NCBI GenBank assembly: GCA_963922595.1
Contig: CAWUIM010000010.1
Location: 1-63,639, forward strand
DNA length: 63,639 nucleotides
Source: JAJFFW01 sp963922595
GTDB lineage: Bacteria > Pseudomonadota > Alphaproteobacteria > Caulobacterales > Parvularculaceae
Direction: 5' to 3'
In this document: one piece after another, positions 8,420 to 16,189 of the stretch
Layout: every line of letters starts with the position of its first letter
Position numbering within the stretch: the first letter of the stretch is position 1
Notes under the pieces: model-generated
What the model was told of the DNA's origin: nothing
The model's database searches: none
What the model saw: only the letters and a program-made list of their open reading frames with translations
Program-made: the position numbers and the translations under genes

Positions 8420-9372
8420 CGACTTCAATGAATAGACGGCGCAACCGCGCGATCATCGTCGGCGGATTGGGTCTACTTGTTGCGGCGCATGGGGCCGGTT
8501 GGCTTTGGGCTGCCGGACAAATGCGGCTAAGCGTCGATCAGTGGGTCGCCGACCAACGCGCTGCGGGCATGACAGTCACCCATGGTGATCTCAGCATCAC
8601 AGGCTATCCATTTTTCTTGCGTGCCCACGCGCCCGACGTATCCATCGCCGCGGCTGAGGGGTGGCGTTGGAGCAGTGGGGCGCTCGACATCGATCTGACG
8701 CCGATCGCGCCGACGCAGCTGACCTTTCGTCCGCGCGGCGCGCAACTGTTTTACAGCGAGGGGACTGGCGCCTGGGCGATGGATGCTCAGCGTATGAAAG
8801 TTGTTCTCGCCTGGGGCGGCGACCTCCCGTGGAAGATGACGAGCTCTGTCGGCGGCGCGCAGCTTTCCAGTCGCGCAAATGAGTATGAAGCGACTTTGCA
8901 ATCGCTGAAATTCACCGCCGCGCCGCACCCCGATAATCCTGAGGCGTCGGATTTTGTCGTTCGCCTCGACGCTTTGTCCGTAGAGACGGCGCGCGGCGTC
9001 ATGGATGCGCCGTTGCTCGACACAGAGATCACCGCACGCCTCAGCGAAGGCGACGAAGCGCTTTTGTTGCGGCGTTTTAACGCCGATGTGGAAGGGACGA
9101 ACGCGGTGTTGAGCGGCGTGCTCATGATCGACGCGGCTGGTTATGCGCAAGGCGTTATCGACGCCGATATTGAAAAACCGGCCGGTCTCGCGCGGGTATT
9201 GGGAAAGCTTGGGGCGTTGCCGGTGGAAGATGCGGCGCTGGCTGAAGCAGGCCTCGCGATGGCGTCGCTCGCTCAGGGCGGGCGCATACAAGGCCCGATT
9301 GTTTTTGCGGACGGGGCCGTCTCAATGGCAGGCGTAAAGCTTGGCGAAATGGCGCCGGTCATTTCACGGTAA
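8416..9372 (+). CDS. DUF2125 domain-containing protein
   Basis: A 318-residue protein with a short basic N-terminus and one membrane helix (about residues 13-35), then an extracytoplasmic beta-rich region. GDLSITGYPFFLRAHAP near the start and the repeated strand pattern are typical of DUF2125, a family common in alphaproteobacteria that resembles AsmA/DUF945-type folds. The role is unknown. Its start overlaps the plsC stop by four bases, so it is translationally coupled, and it closes the ftsE-ftsX-ydcF-plsC run before a strong hairpin. Confidence 0.8.
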   Translation: MTTSMNRRRNRAIIVGGLGLLVAAHGAGWLWAAGQMRLSVDQWVADQRAAGMTVTHGDLSITGYPFFLRAHAPDVSIAAAEGWRWSSGALDIDLTPIAPTQLTFRPRGAQLFYSEGTGAWAMDAQRMKVVLAWGGDLPWKMTSSVGGAQLSSRANEYEATLQSLKFTAAPHPDNPEASDFVVRLDALSVETARGVMDAPLLDTEITARLSEGDEALLLRRFNADVEGTNAVLSGVLMIDAAGYAQGVIDADIEKPAGLARVLGKLGALPVEDAALAEAGLAMASLAQGGRIQGPIVFADGAVSMAGVKLGEMAPVISR

Positions 9373-9390
9373 TTCGCAATGCGCGCATAA

Positions 9391-9419
9391 AAAACGGGCG
9401 CCCCTGGGGCGCCCGTTTC
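9391..9419. terminator. bidirectional intrinsic terminator between DUF2125 and HU genes
   Basis: An 11-base perfect stem ACGGGCGCCCC / GGGGCGCCCGT (9394-9404 with 9406-9416) is flanked by A residues on the left and T residues on the right, so it can work on both strands. It lies between two convergent genes. Confidence 0.85.
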
Positions 9420-9440
9420 AAAGATTGATTTGCAGCGGAC

Positions 9441-9872
9441 TTAAAGCACGCGTTCTTTAAGATCTTTCGCTACGCGGAACGCGACTTTCTTGCTTGCTTT
9501 GATGCGAATGGTTTCGCCTGTCGCGGGGTTACGGCCCATGCGCGCCGCCCGCTTGCGAACTTGAAGAATACCAAGGCCTGGGATGCGCAGCTTTTTGCCT
9601 TTTTTAAGGTTGGCGCCGATCATGTCGACGAATTCAGAAAGCATCTCTTCGGATTGCTTTTTCGGAATCTCATAGGCTTCAGCGATGTCAGCCGCGAGAT
9701 GTTTCAGCGTCACGACGTCTGAAACGGGCCGCTTCGCGGCGGCTTTCTTTGCGGGTGCTTTGCGTTTTGCAGGCGCTTTCTTTGCAGCGGTTTTCTTGGC
9801 GGCGGTTTTCTTCGCCGGCGCTTTGCGTTTTGCAGGCGCTTTCTTCTTTGCGGTTTTGCGTTTTACAGCCAT
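9441..9872 (-). CDS. HU-family DNA-binding protein with histone-H1-like lysine/alanine N-terminal tail
   Basis: A 143-residue protein in two parts. Residues 1-50 are a Lys/Ala/Pro tail of AKK and APAKRK units arranged as two 21-residue copies, like the tails of eukaryotic H1. Residues about 52-143 are a full HU/IHF domain: LKHLAADIAEAYEIPKKQSE, GANLKKGKKLRIPGLGILQV and the DNA-binding arm RMGRNPATGETIRIKASKKV. HU bends and compacts DNA; the tail should add unspecific DNA binding. AAAGGG lies seven bases upstream of the ATG. A TTGACA (minus strand, 9962-9957) lies upstream with only a weak -10. Tails of this kind are known mainly at the C-terminus in actinobacteria and the N-terminus in Deinococcus. 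Confidence 0.93.
   Translation of the reverse strand: MAVKRKTAKKKAPAKRKAPAKKTAAKKTAAKKAPAKRKAPAKKAAAKRPVSDVVTLKHLAADIAEAYEIPKKQSEEMLSEFVDMIGANLKKGKKLRIPGLGILQVRKRAARMGRNPATGETIRIKASKKVAFRVAKDLKERVL
9723..9848 (-). repeat. 63-bp tandem repeat (two copies) coding the lysine-rich HU tail
   Basis: Codons for residues 9-29 and 30-50 of the HU-type protein are near-copies with a 63-base period. For example GCTTTGCGTTTTGCAGGCG starts at both 9757 and 9820 on the plus strand. The repeat can lengthen or shorten the tail in 21-residue steps by slippage or recombination. Confidence 0.8.
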
Positions 9873-10045
9873 GACGGGGCCCTTTTAAAAATTCATCTAC
9901 ATGCGATCAGAGCGAATAGAGTGGCCGTTGTTTACACGCAAGCCTTTTCGCAGAATTGTCAAAAGCGGATTCGGCGACAAAACGCAATGCGCGCTTATGT
10001 TTTTTTAAATCATGTTTTCTTGAGGAGCTCCGGCGAAGCGGCGGC

Positions 10046-10399
10046 TCAGCCGTAAAGGGCGCTAATCGAAGGGCCTTCCTGGCGTTGCTCGACGATGCGC
10101 GCAAACTCATCCACATAGACGGCGCCGTCCGGCGTCTTTTGAACCAGTACGATGCGTTTGTCTTCCGGATCACGCACGCGTTTGACGAAACCCAATATCG
10201 AAAGAGCGTCTAACGCGCGCGACACGGCGGGCTTCGGCACATTTAAATCACGCGCCAGCGCTCGCACCGTATGCCGGCCCGGATTGAGATACACCGCCAA
10301 CAATATGGCCCATTGGCGCATAGAAAGATCGGGGCCGTCATTGCGCACGGCGTCAGCGATAACATCGCGCCATGTGGAAAGAACGTCAGTCGTCGCCAT
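10046..10399 (-). CDS. MarR-type winged-helix transcriptional regulator
   Basis: A short (117 residues) regulator. The helix-turn-helix spans about residues 42-75: HTVRALARDLNVPKPAVSRALD, followed by the wing GFVKRVRDPEDKRIVLVQKT with the DKR signature of MarR proteins. MarR proteins normally dimerise through longer terminal helices. This one is short at both ends, so dimerisation may differ. Target genes are unknown; the gene lies between the HU gene and the M17 aminopeptidase, both on the same strand, and about 93 bases separate it from the aminopeptidase stop. Confidence 0.85.
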   Translation of the reverse strand: MATTDVLSTWRDVIADAVRNDGPDLSMRQWAILLAVYLNPGRHTVRALARDLNVPKPAVSRALDALSILGFVKRVRDPEDKRIVLVQKTPDGAVYVDEFARIVEQRQEGPSISALYG

Positions 10400-10492
10400 A
10401 GGTCTCTAGAGTTCAAAAAGCACCCGCAACGGGAGCATTGATCAAAATCGTCTCGAACGTGCAACTGTTCGCCCAATGAGCGCAAGCAGATT

Positions 10493-11860
10493 TTATGCGA
10501 AGCGTTTTGCGATCATGTCGTGCAAGGCCCTGATCGCTTGCGCCTCTCCGCCTGTGGGGCGTCCGGGCGCAGATTTCGGGCGCCAGGCGTAAATGTCGAA
10601 ATGCATCCAGCGCGCGGCGTCACGCACAAAGCGGTTGAGGAATAGCGCGGCTGTGATCGACCCTGCGAATGAACCGCCGGAGATATTGTTCATATCGGCG
10701 ATCTGCGACGAGAGCATCGCGTCGTAAGGCTTCCAGAGCGGCATCCGCCAAACGGGGTCAGCGGTTTCCTTCGCGCTCAACGTCAATTCAGCCGCGAGAT
10801 TTTCATCATCGGTATAAAAAGGCGCAAGGTCAGGACCGACGGCGACCCGGGCGGCGCCGGTGAGCGTCGCCATGGAAATCATCAAGTCGGGTTCCTCCTC
10901 AGCGGCGAGATCGATGGCGTCCGCCAGGACAAGACGGCCTTCCGCATCCGTATTGCCGATTTCGACAGACAGTCCCTTGCGCGACGCCAGCACGTCGCCT
11001 GGCCGGAAGGCGCTGCCCGAAATCGCATTTTCGACGGCGGGAATCAAAATTCGAAGCCGCACGTTCAAGCCTGAACCCATGATCAACGCGCCGAGACCCA
11101 AGACATGTGCAGCGCCGCCCATATCTTTTTTCATCAGCCCCATGCCGGCCGCGCCTTTAATGTTGAGACCGCCAGAGTCAAAGCAAACGCCCTTGCCGAT
11201 CAGGGTGACTTTGGGCGCGTCAGCGCGGCCCCATTGCATATCGATCAAGCGGGGCGGCGTCGCCGAGGCGCGTCCGACGGCATGGATCATCGGAAAGTTG
11301 TTCTGGAGGAGCGCCTCACCCGTGGTTACGCTGACGGAAGCGTTATGATCCGCACACAGCGTGCGCGCCGCCTGTTCCAGATTGTCCGGCAGCATATCGC
11401 CGGCGGGCGTGTTTACGAGATCGCGCACAAGCGCCACGGCGCCGGCCGTTCTTTTGAGTTGGTCAATATCGGCGGACGCGGGCGCCACTAGCGACGGCCC
11501 GTCGCTCGGCGCGGATTTATATTTTGTAAACTTATAGCCGCCGAGGAGCCAGCCGAGCGTCGCCATCGCAGCATCGTAGGGCGTCATCTCCTGCGCAAAA
11601 GCATAGACGCCGCTGCGCATTTTCTCGCAAACCGCCGCCGCCCAGAACGGATCAGCGCCGTCGCCGCACCCGCATAAAACGCCGCTGTCATCGGCGAGCA
11701 CCGCGCCAAGGTCGCCGCTGAAATTATTTTCTCTGGCGAGCGCAACCAAAGCGTCAGGCGCGCCGCTCTCGGCGATATCGCAATCTTCTCTAACCGGATA
11801 AATCGGTTTGGCGGCGCCATGCGCGCTCGCGTCAAAACGGATCAAAAGATCATCTCGCAT
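10493..11860 (-). CDS. leucyl aminopeptidase family protein (peptidase M17)
   Basis: A two-metal M17 aminopeptidase that removes N-terminal residues from peptides in the cytoplasm. With numbering from the ATG at 11878, GKGVCFDSGGLNIK lies at 228-241 (metal- and substrate-binding Lys and Asp) and the family signature NTDAEGRLVLAD at 309-320. The N-terminal domain (1-150) is divergent, as is usual for the alphaproteobacterial short type. ATG 11860 is preferred because GGAACC lies seven bases upstream; two in-frame ATGs further out (11872, 11878) lack a site. The protein has 455 residues from the chosen start. Confidence 0.93.
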   Translation of the reverse strand: MRDDLLIRFDASAHGAAKPIYPVREDCDIAESGAPDALVALARENNFSGDLGAVLADDSGVLCGCGDGADPFWAAAVCEKMRSGVYAFAQEMTPYDAAMATLGWLLGGYKFTKYKSAPSDGPSLVAPASADIDQLKRTAGAVALVRDLVNTPAGDMLPDNLEQAARTLCADHNASVSVTTGEALLQNNFPMIHAVGRASATPPRLIDMQWGRADAPKVTLIGKGVCFDSGGLNIKGAAGMGLMKKDMGGAAHVLGLGALIMGSGLNVRLRILIPAVENAISGSAFRPGDVLASRKGLSVEIGNTDAEGRLVLADAIDLAAEEEPDLMISMATLTGAARVAVGPDLAPFYTDDENLAAELTLSAKETADPVWRMPLWKPYDAMLSSQIADMNNISGGSFAGSITAALFLNRFVRDAARWMHFDIYAWRPKSAPGRPTGGEAQAIRALHDMIAKRFA

Positions 11861-12000
11861 GTAAGGTTCCATTAACACTTGGGCGGCGCGAAGGCTGTGT
11901 AGTCGTCCCGCAGGTCGAATTCGTGACTACAGTTAAGCCTTTATTGAACACATTTCGCAATGATGCGCGTCGAGTTTTGAACCCATTGAGGAATAAAATC

Positions 12001-13095
12001 ATGGTTGTGCGCACATTTGCGGCCCGTCAACGTCCCTTAAAGTTCATGCTGCTTTGCGCCGGCGCAGCAGCATTGAGCGCTTGCGCATCAACGGGCGGCG
12101 GCGACAAGAAATATTCTGAGGCAATCGGCGCTTTCACGAGCCCGGCGGCGGACACCTCGCAGCTTGATCCGATCGCTGCGGCAGCGTTTTGGGGCACACG
12201 TTACAATCGCGACCAAAAGGATGCGGCCGTGGCGGTGAAATACTCTGCGGCGCTGCGCAAAATCGGTTCCGTGGATGAGGCGGTGACCGTGATCTCGAGG
12301 GCCGCAGAACAAAATGTCGGCAATCCGGATGTGAGCCTTGAAGCGGGTAAAACCCTGATCGAGGCCAATCGCGCCTTTGAGGCGGTTCGGTATCTTGAAG
12401 AGGCGACAGCCGCCAAGCCGGACGACTGGACGGCTTTCTCCGCTTACGGCGTCGCGCTCGATAATATCGGCGAGCATGAATTGGCGCAGGCGCAGTATGA
12501 TCGCGCGTTGGCGATCGCGCCTGGCGCGGTGAACGTTCTAAACAATAAGGCGCTTTCGTTCGCTCTTTCCGGAGATCTTTCCCGGGCGGCGACAGCGCTG
12601 CGCGCCGCAGCCAGCGCACGGGGCTCCGACGCCCGTGTCCGTCAAAACCTTGCGCTTGTCCTGGCGTTGAAGGGCGATATGGATGAGGCTGAGCGGCTGG
12701 CGCGGTCGGACCTGCCGCCACAGGTCGCAAATCAGAACATCGCCTATTTCCGTTCACTGATGAACCAGCCCGCCTATTGGGCCGAATATGCGCCAGAGAA
12801 TTTTGATGCGCCGGTGTTCGAACCGGCGCCGGAACAGCCGGCGGCCAGGGAACCTTCGGTGACGCCGACGCCGTTGCCGCTATTGCGTGAAGAAAAACAG
12901 CCTGAAGAAAAACAGGAAAAAGGCGCACCAATCGCTATGGAAGAAGTAACGCCAGTGACCAACACAGCCGTTCAGTTACGCGAGGAAACGCCTGATACGA
13001 GCCCTGAGATGAGCGTGGGGGACGCCGTCAGCGATGCGGCGCAACAGGTCGAAGAACCTGTTCAACTGGCGCCCGCGGCTGAATTAAAGCCTTAG
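12001..13095 (+). CDS. tetratricopeptide-repeat lipoprotein
   Basis: A predicted lipoprotein of 364 residues. From ATG 12001, which has AGGA eight bases upstream, the signal is RPLKFMLLCAGAAALSACAS with lipobox LSAC. About five TPR units follow in the middle (YNRDQKDAAVAVKYSAALRK, VGNPDVSLEAGKTLIEANR, WTAFSAYGVALDNIGEHELA, VLNNKALSFALSGDLSRAA, VRQNLALVLALKGDMDEAE). The last 100 residues are a Pro/Glu-rich tail probably lacking structure. The protein resembles TadD-type pilus lipoproteins, but no tad genes lie nearby, so the role is open. The frame extends upstream to 11923 but without a secretion signal at its end. Confidence 0.82.
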   Translation: MVVRTFAARQRPLKFMLLCAGAAALSACASTGGGDKKYSEAIGAFTSPAADTSQLDPIAAAAFWGTRYNRDQKDAAVAVKYSAALRKIGSVDEAVTVISRAAEQNVGNPDVSLEAGKTLIEANRAFEAVRYLEEATAAKPDDWTAFSAYGVALDNIGEHELAQAQYDRALAIAPGAVNVLNNKALSFALSGDLSRAATALRAAASARGSDARVRQNLALVLALKGDMDEAERLARSDLPPQVANQNIAYFRSLMNQPAYWAEYAPENFDAPVFEPAPEQPAAREPSVTPTPLPLLREEKQPEEKQEKGAPIAMEEVTPVTNTAVQLREETPDTSPEMSVGDAVSDAAQQVEEPVQLAPAAELKP

Positions 13096-13114
13096 AGCGC
13101 CAAAACATCGACGC

Positions 13115-13144
13115 AAAAAAGCCGCTCGGAAGAGCGGCTTTTTT
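13115..13144. terminator. bidirectional intrinsic terminator
   Basis: AAAAAAGCCGCTC and GAGCGGCTTTTTT flank a short GAA-type loop: a stem with A and T tracts on either side. It lies between the convergent TPR lipoprotein and glutathione transferase genes and can stop transcripts on both strands. Confidence 0.92.
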
Positions 13145-13145
13145 G

Positions 13146-13817
13146 TTAGCGCAACAACTCGTAAGGCCCGCCGCGTTCCAGAGCGCGTTTGTAGGTGGGC
13201 CGATCATGGATCGCCGCCAGGAAGGCTTTCAGGCGCGGATAAGCGTCGGACAGCGTTCCGCGCGCCGCCGCCCCTTCCAGCGGAAAACTCATCATAATGT
13301 CAGCGCCGCTGATTGCGTCGCCTGCGAACCATTCGCTCTTGCCAAGCTCGGCCTCCATAAAGGCGAGTTGCGATTTGATATTCGGCTCCACATAGCCGTC
13401 CAGAACCCGGTCGGCGATTGAGCGGGCGATCGGCTTTGCAAAAAACGGCATCTTTGTTTCTTTAATACGTGTAAAGAAGAGTTTCAAAAGAAGCTGGGTC
13501 ATCGCAGAACCTTCGGAAAAGTGCAACCAATAAGTATAGCGCAACTTTTCAGGCGATCCGGGCGCAGGGATGAACGCGCCGGCGCCGTACTTTTCGATCA
13601 GATATTCAACGATGGCGCCGGTTTCAGCGATAATCAGACTGTCATCTTCGACAACTGGCGATTTACCGAGCGGATGAACATCCTTCAGCGCCTGCGGCGC
13701 AAGACTTGTCTCCGGGTCGCGCTTATAGAGTTTGACCTCATAGTCGAGCCCGAGTTCCTCCAGGAGCCAAAGTACGCGTTGGGACCGTGAATTCTCCAGA
13801 TGATGGACGGTGATCAT
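13146..13817 (-). CDS. glutathione S-transferase family protein
   Basis: A 223-residue cytosolic glutathione transferase. The N-terminal thioredoxin fold begins ITVHHLENSRSQRVLWLLEELGLDYEVKLY, where Ser9 or the nearby Arg would contact glutathione. HPLGKSPVVEDDSLIIAETGAIVEYL supplies the cis-proline (SPV) and the ES/ET gamma-glutamyl contact (ETGA here). The C-terminal helical domain (about 90-223) holds the N-capping-type motif ISGADIMMSFPL. The substrate cannot be inferred. It ends just inside the terminator. Confidence 0.93.
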   Translation of the reverse strand: MITVHHLENSRSQRVLWLLEELGLDYEVKLYKRDPETSLAPQALKDVHPLGKSPVVEDDSLIIAETGAIVEYLIEKYGAGAFIPAPGSPEKLRYTYWLHFSEGSAMTQLLLKLFFTRIKETKMPFFAKPIARSIADRVLDGYVEPNIKSQLAFMEAELGKSEWFAGDAISGADIMMSFPLEGAAARGTLSDAYPRLKAFLAAIHDRPTYKRALERGGPYELLR

Positions 13818-13880
13818 AGCCTGTTCCTTTTTATGATTTTACGGCTGAGATACGCGCTTTGGTTCAACAGGCGAGGGCCC

Positions 13881-14987
13881 CTAGTAAAGCGTCATCAGGT
13901 CGCTTTTGTCGAAGGTCATGAGATCGCCCGTGCGGCCTTCGCGGACTTTCACGACCCATTCTGGGTCTTTAAGGAGCGCCCGCCCAACAGCGATTAAGTC
14001 AAACTCGTCGCGCTCCATGCGATCAATTAGACCGTCAAGGCTCGCCGGCTCAGAGCCGCCATTTTCCCCGTAAATGGCTGTGAAGTCGCCGGACAGGCCT
14101 ACAGAGCCCACCGAGATCGACGGCTTGCCGGTCAACTTTTTCGCCCATCCGGCGAAGTTCAAGTCGGACCCCTCAAAAGTAGGCTCCCAAAACCGGCGTT
14201 GCGAACAATGAAATGCGTCTATCCCCGCATCGACCAGCGGCGTCAGCCATGCCGTCAATTCGTCGGGGGTCGCTGCGGCGTTGACGGTGAAATCCTGTTG
14301 CTTCCATTGCGACAGGCGGATGATCAATGGATAGTCCGCGCCGAGCGCGGCGCGCGATCGGCGAATGATTTCGCAGGCGAACGCCGTGCGGCCTTCCCAA
14401 TCCCCGCCCCATTTGTCGTCACGAAGATTCGTCTGATCCCAGAAGAAACTGTCGATGAGATAAGAGTGGGCGCCGTGAAATTCGACGCAGTCGAAGCCGA
14501 CCTTCTTTGAGGCGATCGCGGCGTCGACAAACTCGGTGATCGCGGTTTCGATTTCCATTTCGCTCATCGGTTCCCAAAGCTGTTTGCCTGGAACCTTCAC
14601 GCCCGATGCGGACCAGGAAGGCGTATCCGGATGATCCGTCTTCGCTGGATTGCGATAGGGCCCCTCATGCCACAACTGGATGCCGATCTTGCCGTTCGCG
14701 GCGTGGACAGCGTCGGTTACGGCGCGCCATCCGGCTTTCGCGGCGTCAGTGACGATGTTCGGCACGTTGGGCGTGCCCGTGGCCGTGACCGTATTCGGCG
14801 AGACGCCCTCGGTGAGAATAAGGCCCACATGGCCTTCGGCGCGGCGGCGATAATAATCGACGACCTTTTCGTTCGGTACGTTGCCGGGCGAAAAGGAGCG
14901 TGTCATCGGCGCCATAAAAATGCGGTTGGCGAGATCCATCTCATTGATCGCAAACGGCTTGAACAGGCAGTCGACTGAACGCGGCAT
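13881..14987 (-). CDS. NADH:flavin oxidoreductase, old yellow enzyme family
   Basis: An FMN-dependent ene-reductase-type TIM barrel of 368 residues. LFKPFAINEMDLANRIFMAPMTRSFS opens the barrel, FDCVEFHGAHSYLIDSFFWD matches the substrate-binding HGAH-type motif (usually HxAHGYLxxQF), and the C-terminal DLIAVGRALLKDPEWVVKVREG binds FMN phosphate. The usual HxAN is replaced by HGAH, as in the 2,4-dienoyl-CoA reductase-like branch, so the natural substrate is uncertain. ATG 14987 is chosen because GAGGAG lies six bases upstream; a longer frame to 15116 would run into obgE. It is divergent from obgE with 127 bases between the starts. Confidence 0.92.
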   Translation of the reverse strand: MPRSVDCLFKPFAINEMDLANRIFMAPMTRSFSPGNVPNEKVVDYYRRRAEGHVGLILTEGVSPNTVTATGTPNVPNIVTDAAKAGWRAVTDAVHAANGKIGIQLWHEGPYRNPAKTDHPDTPSWSASGVKVPGKQLWEPMSEMEIETAITEFVDAAIASKKVGFDCVEFHGAHSYLIDSFFWDQTNLRDDKWGGDWEGRTAFACEIIRRSRAALGADYPLIIRLSQWKQQDFTVNAAATPDELTAWLTPLVDAGIDAFHCSQRRFWEPTFEGSDLNFAGWAKKLTGKPSISVGSVGLSGDFTAIYGENGGSEPASLDGLIDRMERDEFDLIAVGRALLKDPEWVVKVREGRTGDLMTFDKSDLMTLY

Positions 14988-15114
14988 GGGCGGCTCCTCA
15001 AAATCCTTCACCTCGCGCCACCCTAGCGCGCTAGCGCTAAAAGGCGACAGGCAATGACACATGGGCCAAGGCTGCGCGATGGCGTCGCCGCGAAAATCCT
15101 CTATAAGCCGCCCC

Positions 15115-16155
15115 ATGAAATTTCTTGACCATGCGAAAATCTATGTGGAAAGCGGCGGCGGCGGCGCGGGGTGCCTCTCGTTCCGGCGGGAGAAGTTTGT
15201 CGAATTCGGCGGACCGAACGGCGGCGACGGCGGGGCGGGCGGTCACGTTTGGGCGGAAGCGGTGGAAAATCTCAATACACTTATCGATTTCCGCTACCAG
15301 CAACATTATCGCGCGAAGAACGGCCGCCCTGGCGAGGGCTCGAACCGGACCGGAGCCGGCGGCGACGACATGGTGATCCGGGTGCCGGTCGGCACGCAAA
15401 TCTTCGAGGAAGATGAAGAAACCCTGATCGCGGATTTGGATGAGCCCGGCGAGCGCGTCATTCTCGCCAAGGGCGGCAATGGTGGATTTGGCAACGCGCA
15501 TTTCAAGACGTCCACAAACCAGGCGCCGCGACGCGCCAATCCTGGGCAGCCGTCCGAAAAACGGACCGTGTGGCTGCGTCTGAAACTAATTGCGGATTTT
15601 GGTCTGGTGGGTTTGCCAAACGCCGGCAAATCGACCTTCCTTGCTGCTGTCTCGGCGGCGAAGCCGAAGATCGCCGATTATCCGTTTACGACGCTTCATC
15701 CGAATTTGGGCGTTGTTCGCGTTGGTGAAGGGGAAAGTTTCGTGCTCGCCGATATTCCAGGTCTGATTGAAGGCGCCCATGAAGGGGCGGGCATCGGCGA
15801 TCGTTTTCTCGGTCACGTAGAGCGCTGCGCGGGGCTCTTGCACCTTGTGGACGGCACGCAAGCCGATGTGGCGGAGGCGTATCGAACAATCCGGCGCGAA
15901 CTTACGGCGTATGGCGGTGGGCTCGCCGACAAGCAGGAGATTTTGTGTCTGAACAAAATCGACGCGCTTTCGGAAGACGAGCGCACGCGCAAAGCCGATG
16001 AGTTGGAGGTCGCCGCCGGGAAAGCGCCGCGCCTTATCTCAGGCGTTTCCGGCGCCGGCGTGCCGCCGCTCTTACGCGCGATGATGGTGATGCAAAAAGC
16101 GGCGACAGCGGCGGAAAATGCGCCGGAAGAGGAAGAAGGGCCGTGGTCGCCTTAG
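15115..16155 (+). CDS. obgE: GTPase ObgE/CgtA
   Basis: An essential GTPase for 50S assembly and growth control. The glycine-rich Obg domain (1-158) starts MKFLDHAKIYVESGGGGAG and contains GGDGGAGGHV. The G domain has GLPNAGKST (G1), DIPGLIEGAHEGAG (G3) and LNKID (G4), followed by a short C-terminal tail. The protein has 346 residues. ATG 15115 matches the conserved family start; the frame is open to 15061, but the extra 18 residues are not Obg-like. In many relatives obgE neighbours proBA-nadD-rsfS; here nadD-rsfS lies 12 kb away and in the opposite direction. Confidence 0.97.
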   Translation: MKFLDHAKIYVESGGGGAGCLSFRREKFVEFGGPNGGDGGAGGHVWAEAVENLNTLIDFRYQQHYRAKNGRPGEGSNRTGAGGDDMVIRVPVGTQIFEEDEETLIADLDEPGERVILAKGGNGGFGNAHFKTSTNQAPRRANPGQPSEKRTVWLRLKLIADFGLVGLPNAGKSTFLAAVSAAKPKIADYPFTTLHPNLGVVRVGEGESFVLADIPGLIEGAHEGAGIGDRFLGHVERCAGLLHLVDGTQADVAEAYRTIRRELTAYGGGLADKQEILCLNKIDALSEDERTRKADELEVAAGKAPRLISGVSGAGVPPLLRAMMVMQKAATAAENAPEEEEGPWSP

Positions 16156-16189
16156 CGTTTGTTTGGCGGGAGCCGCCGCCGTCCGCGGC

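Noticed and set aside
13881..15116. Longer start of the old-yellow-enzyme homologue at 15116
   Set aside because: It would overlap the obgE start and lacks the GAGGAG site found before ATG 14987.
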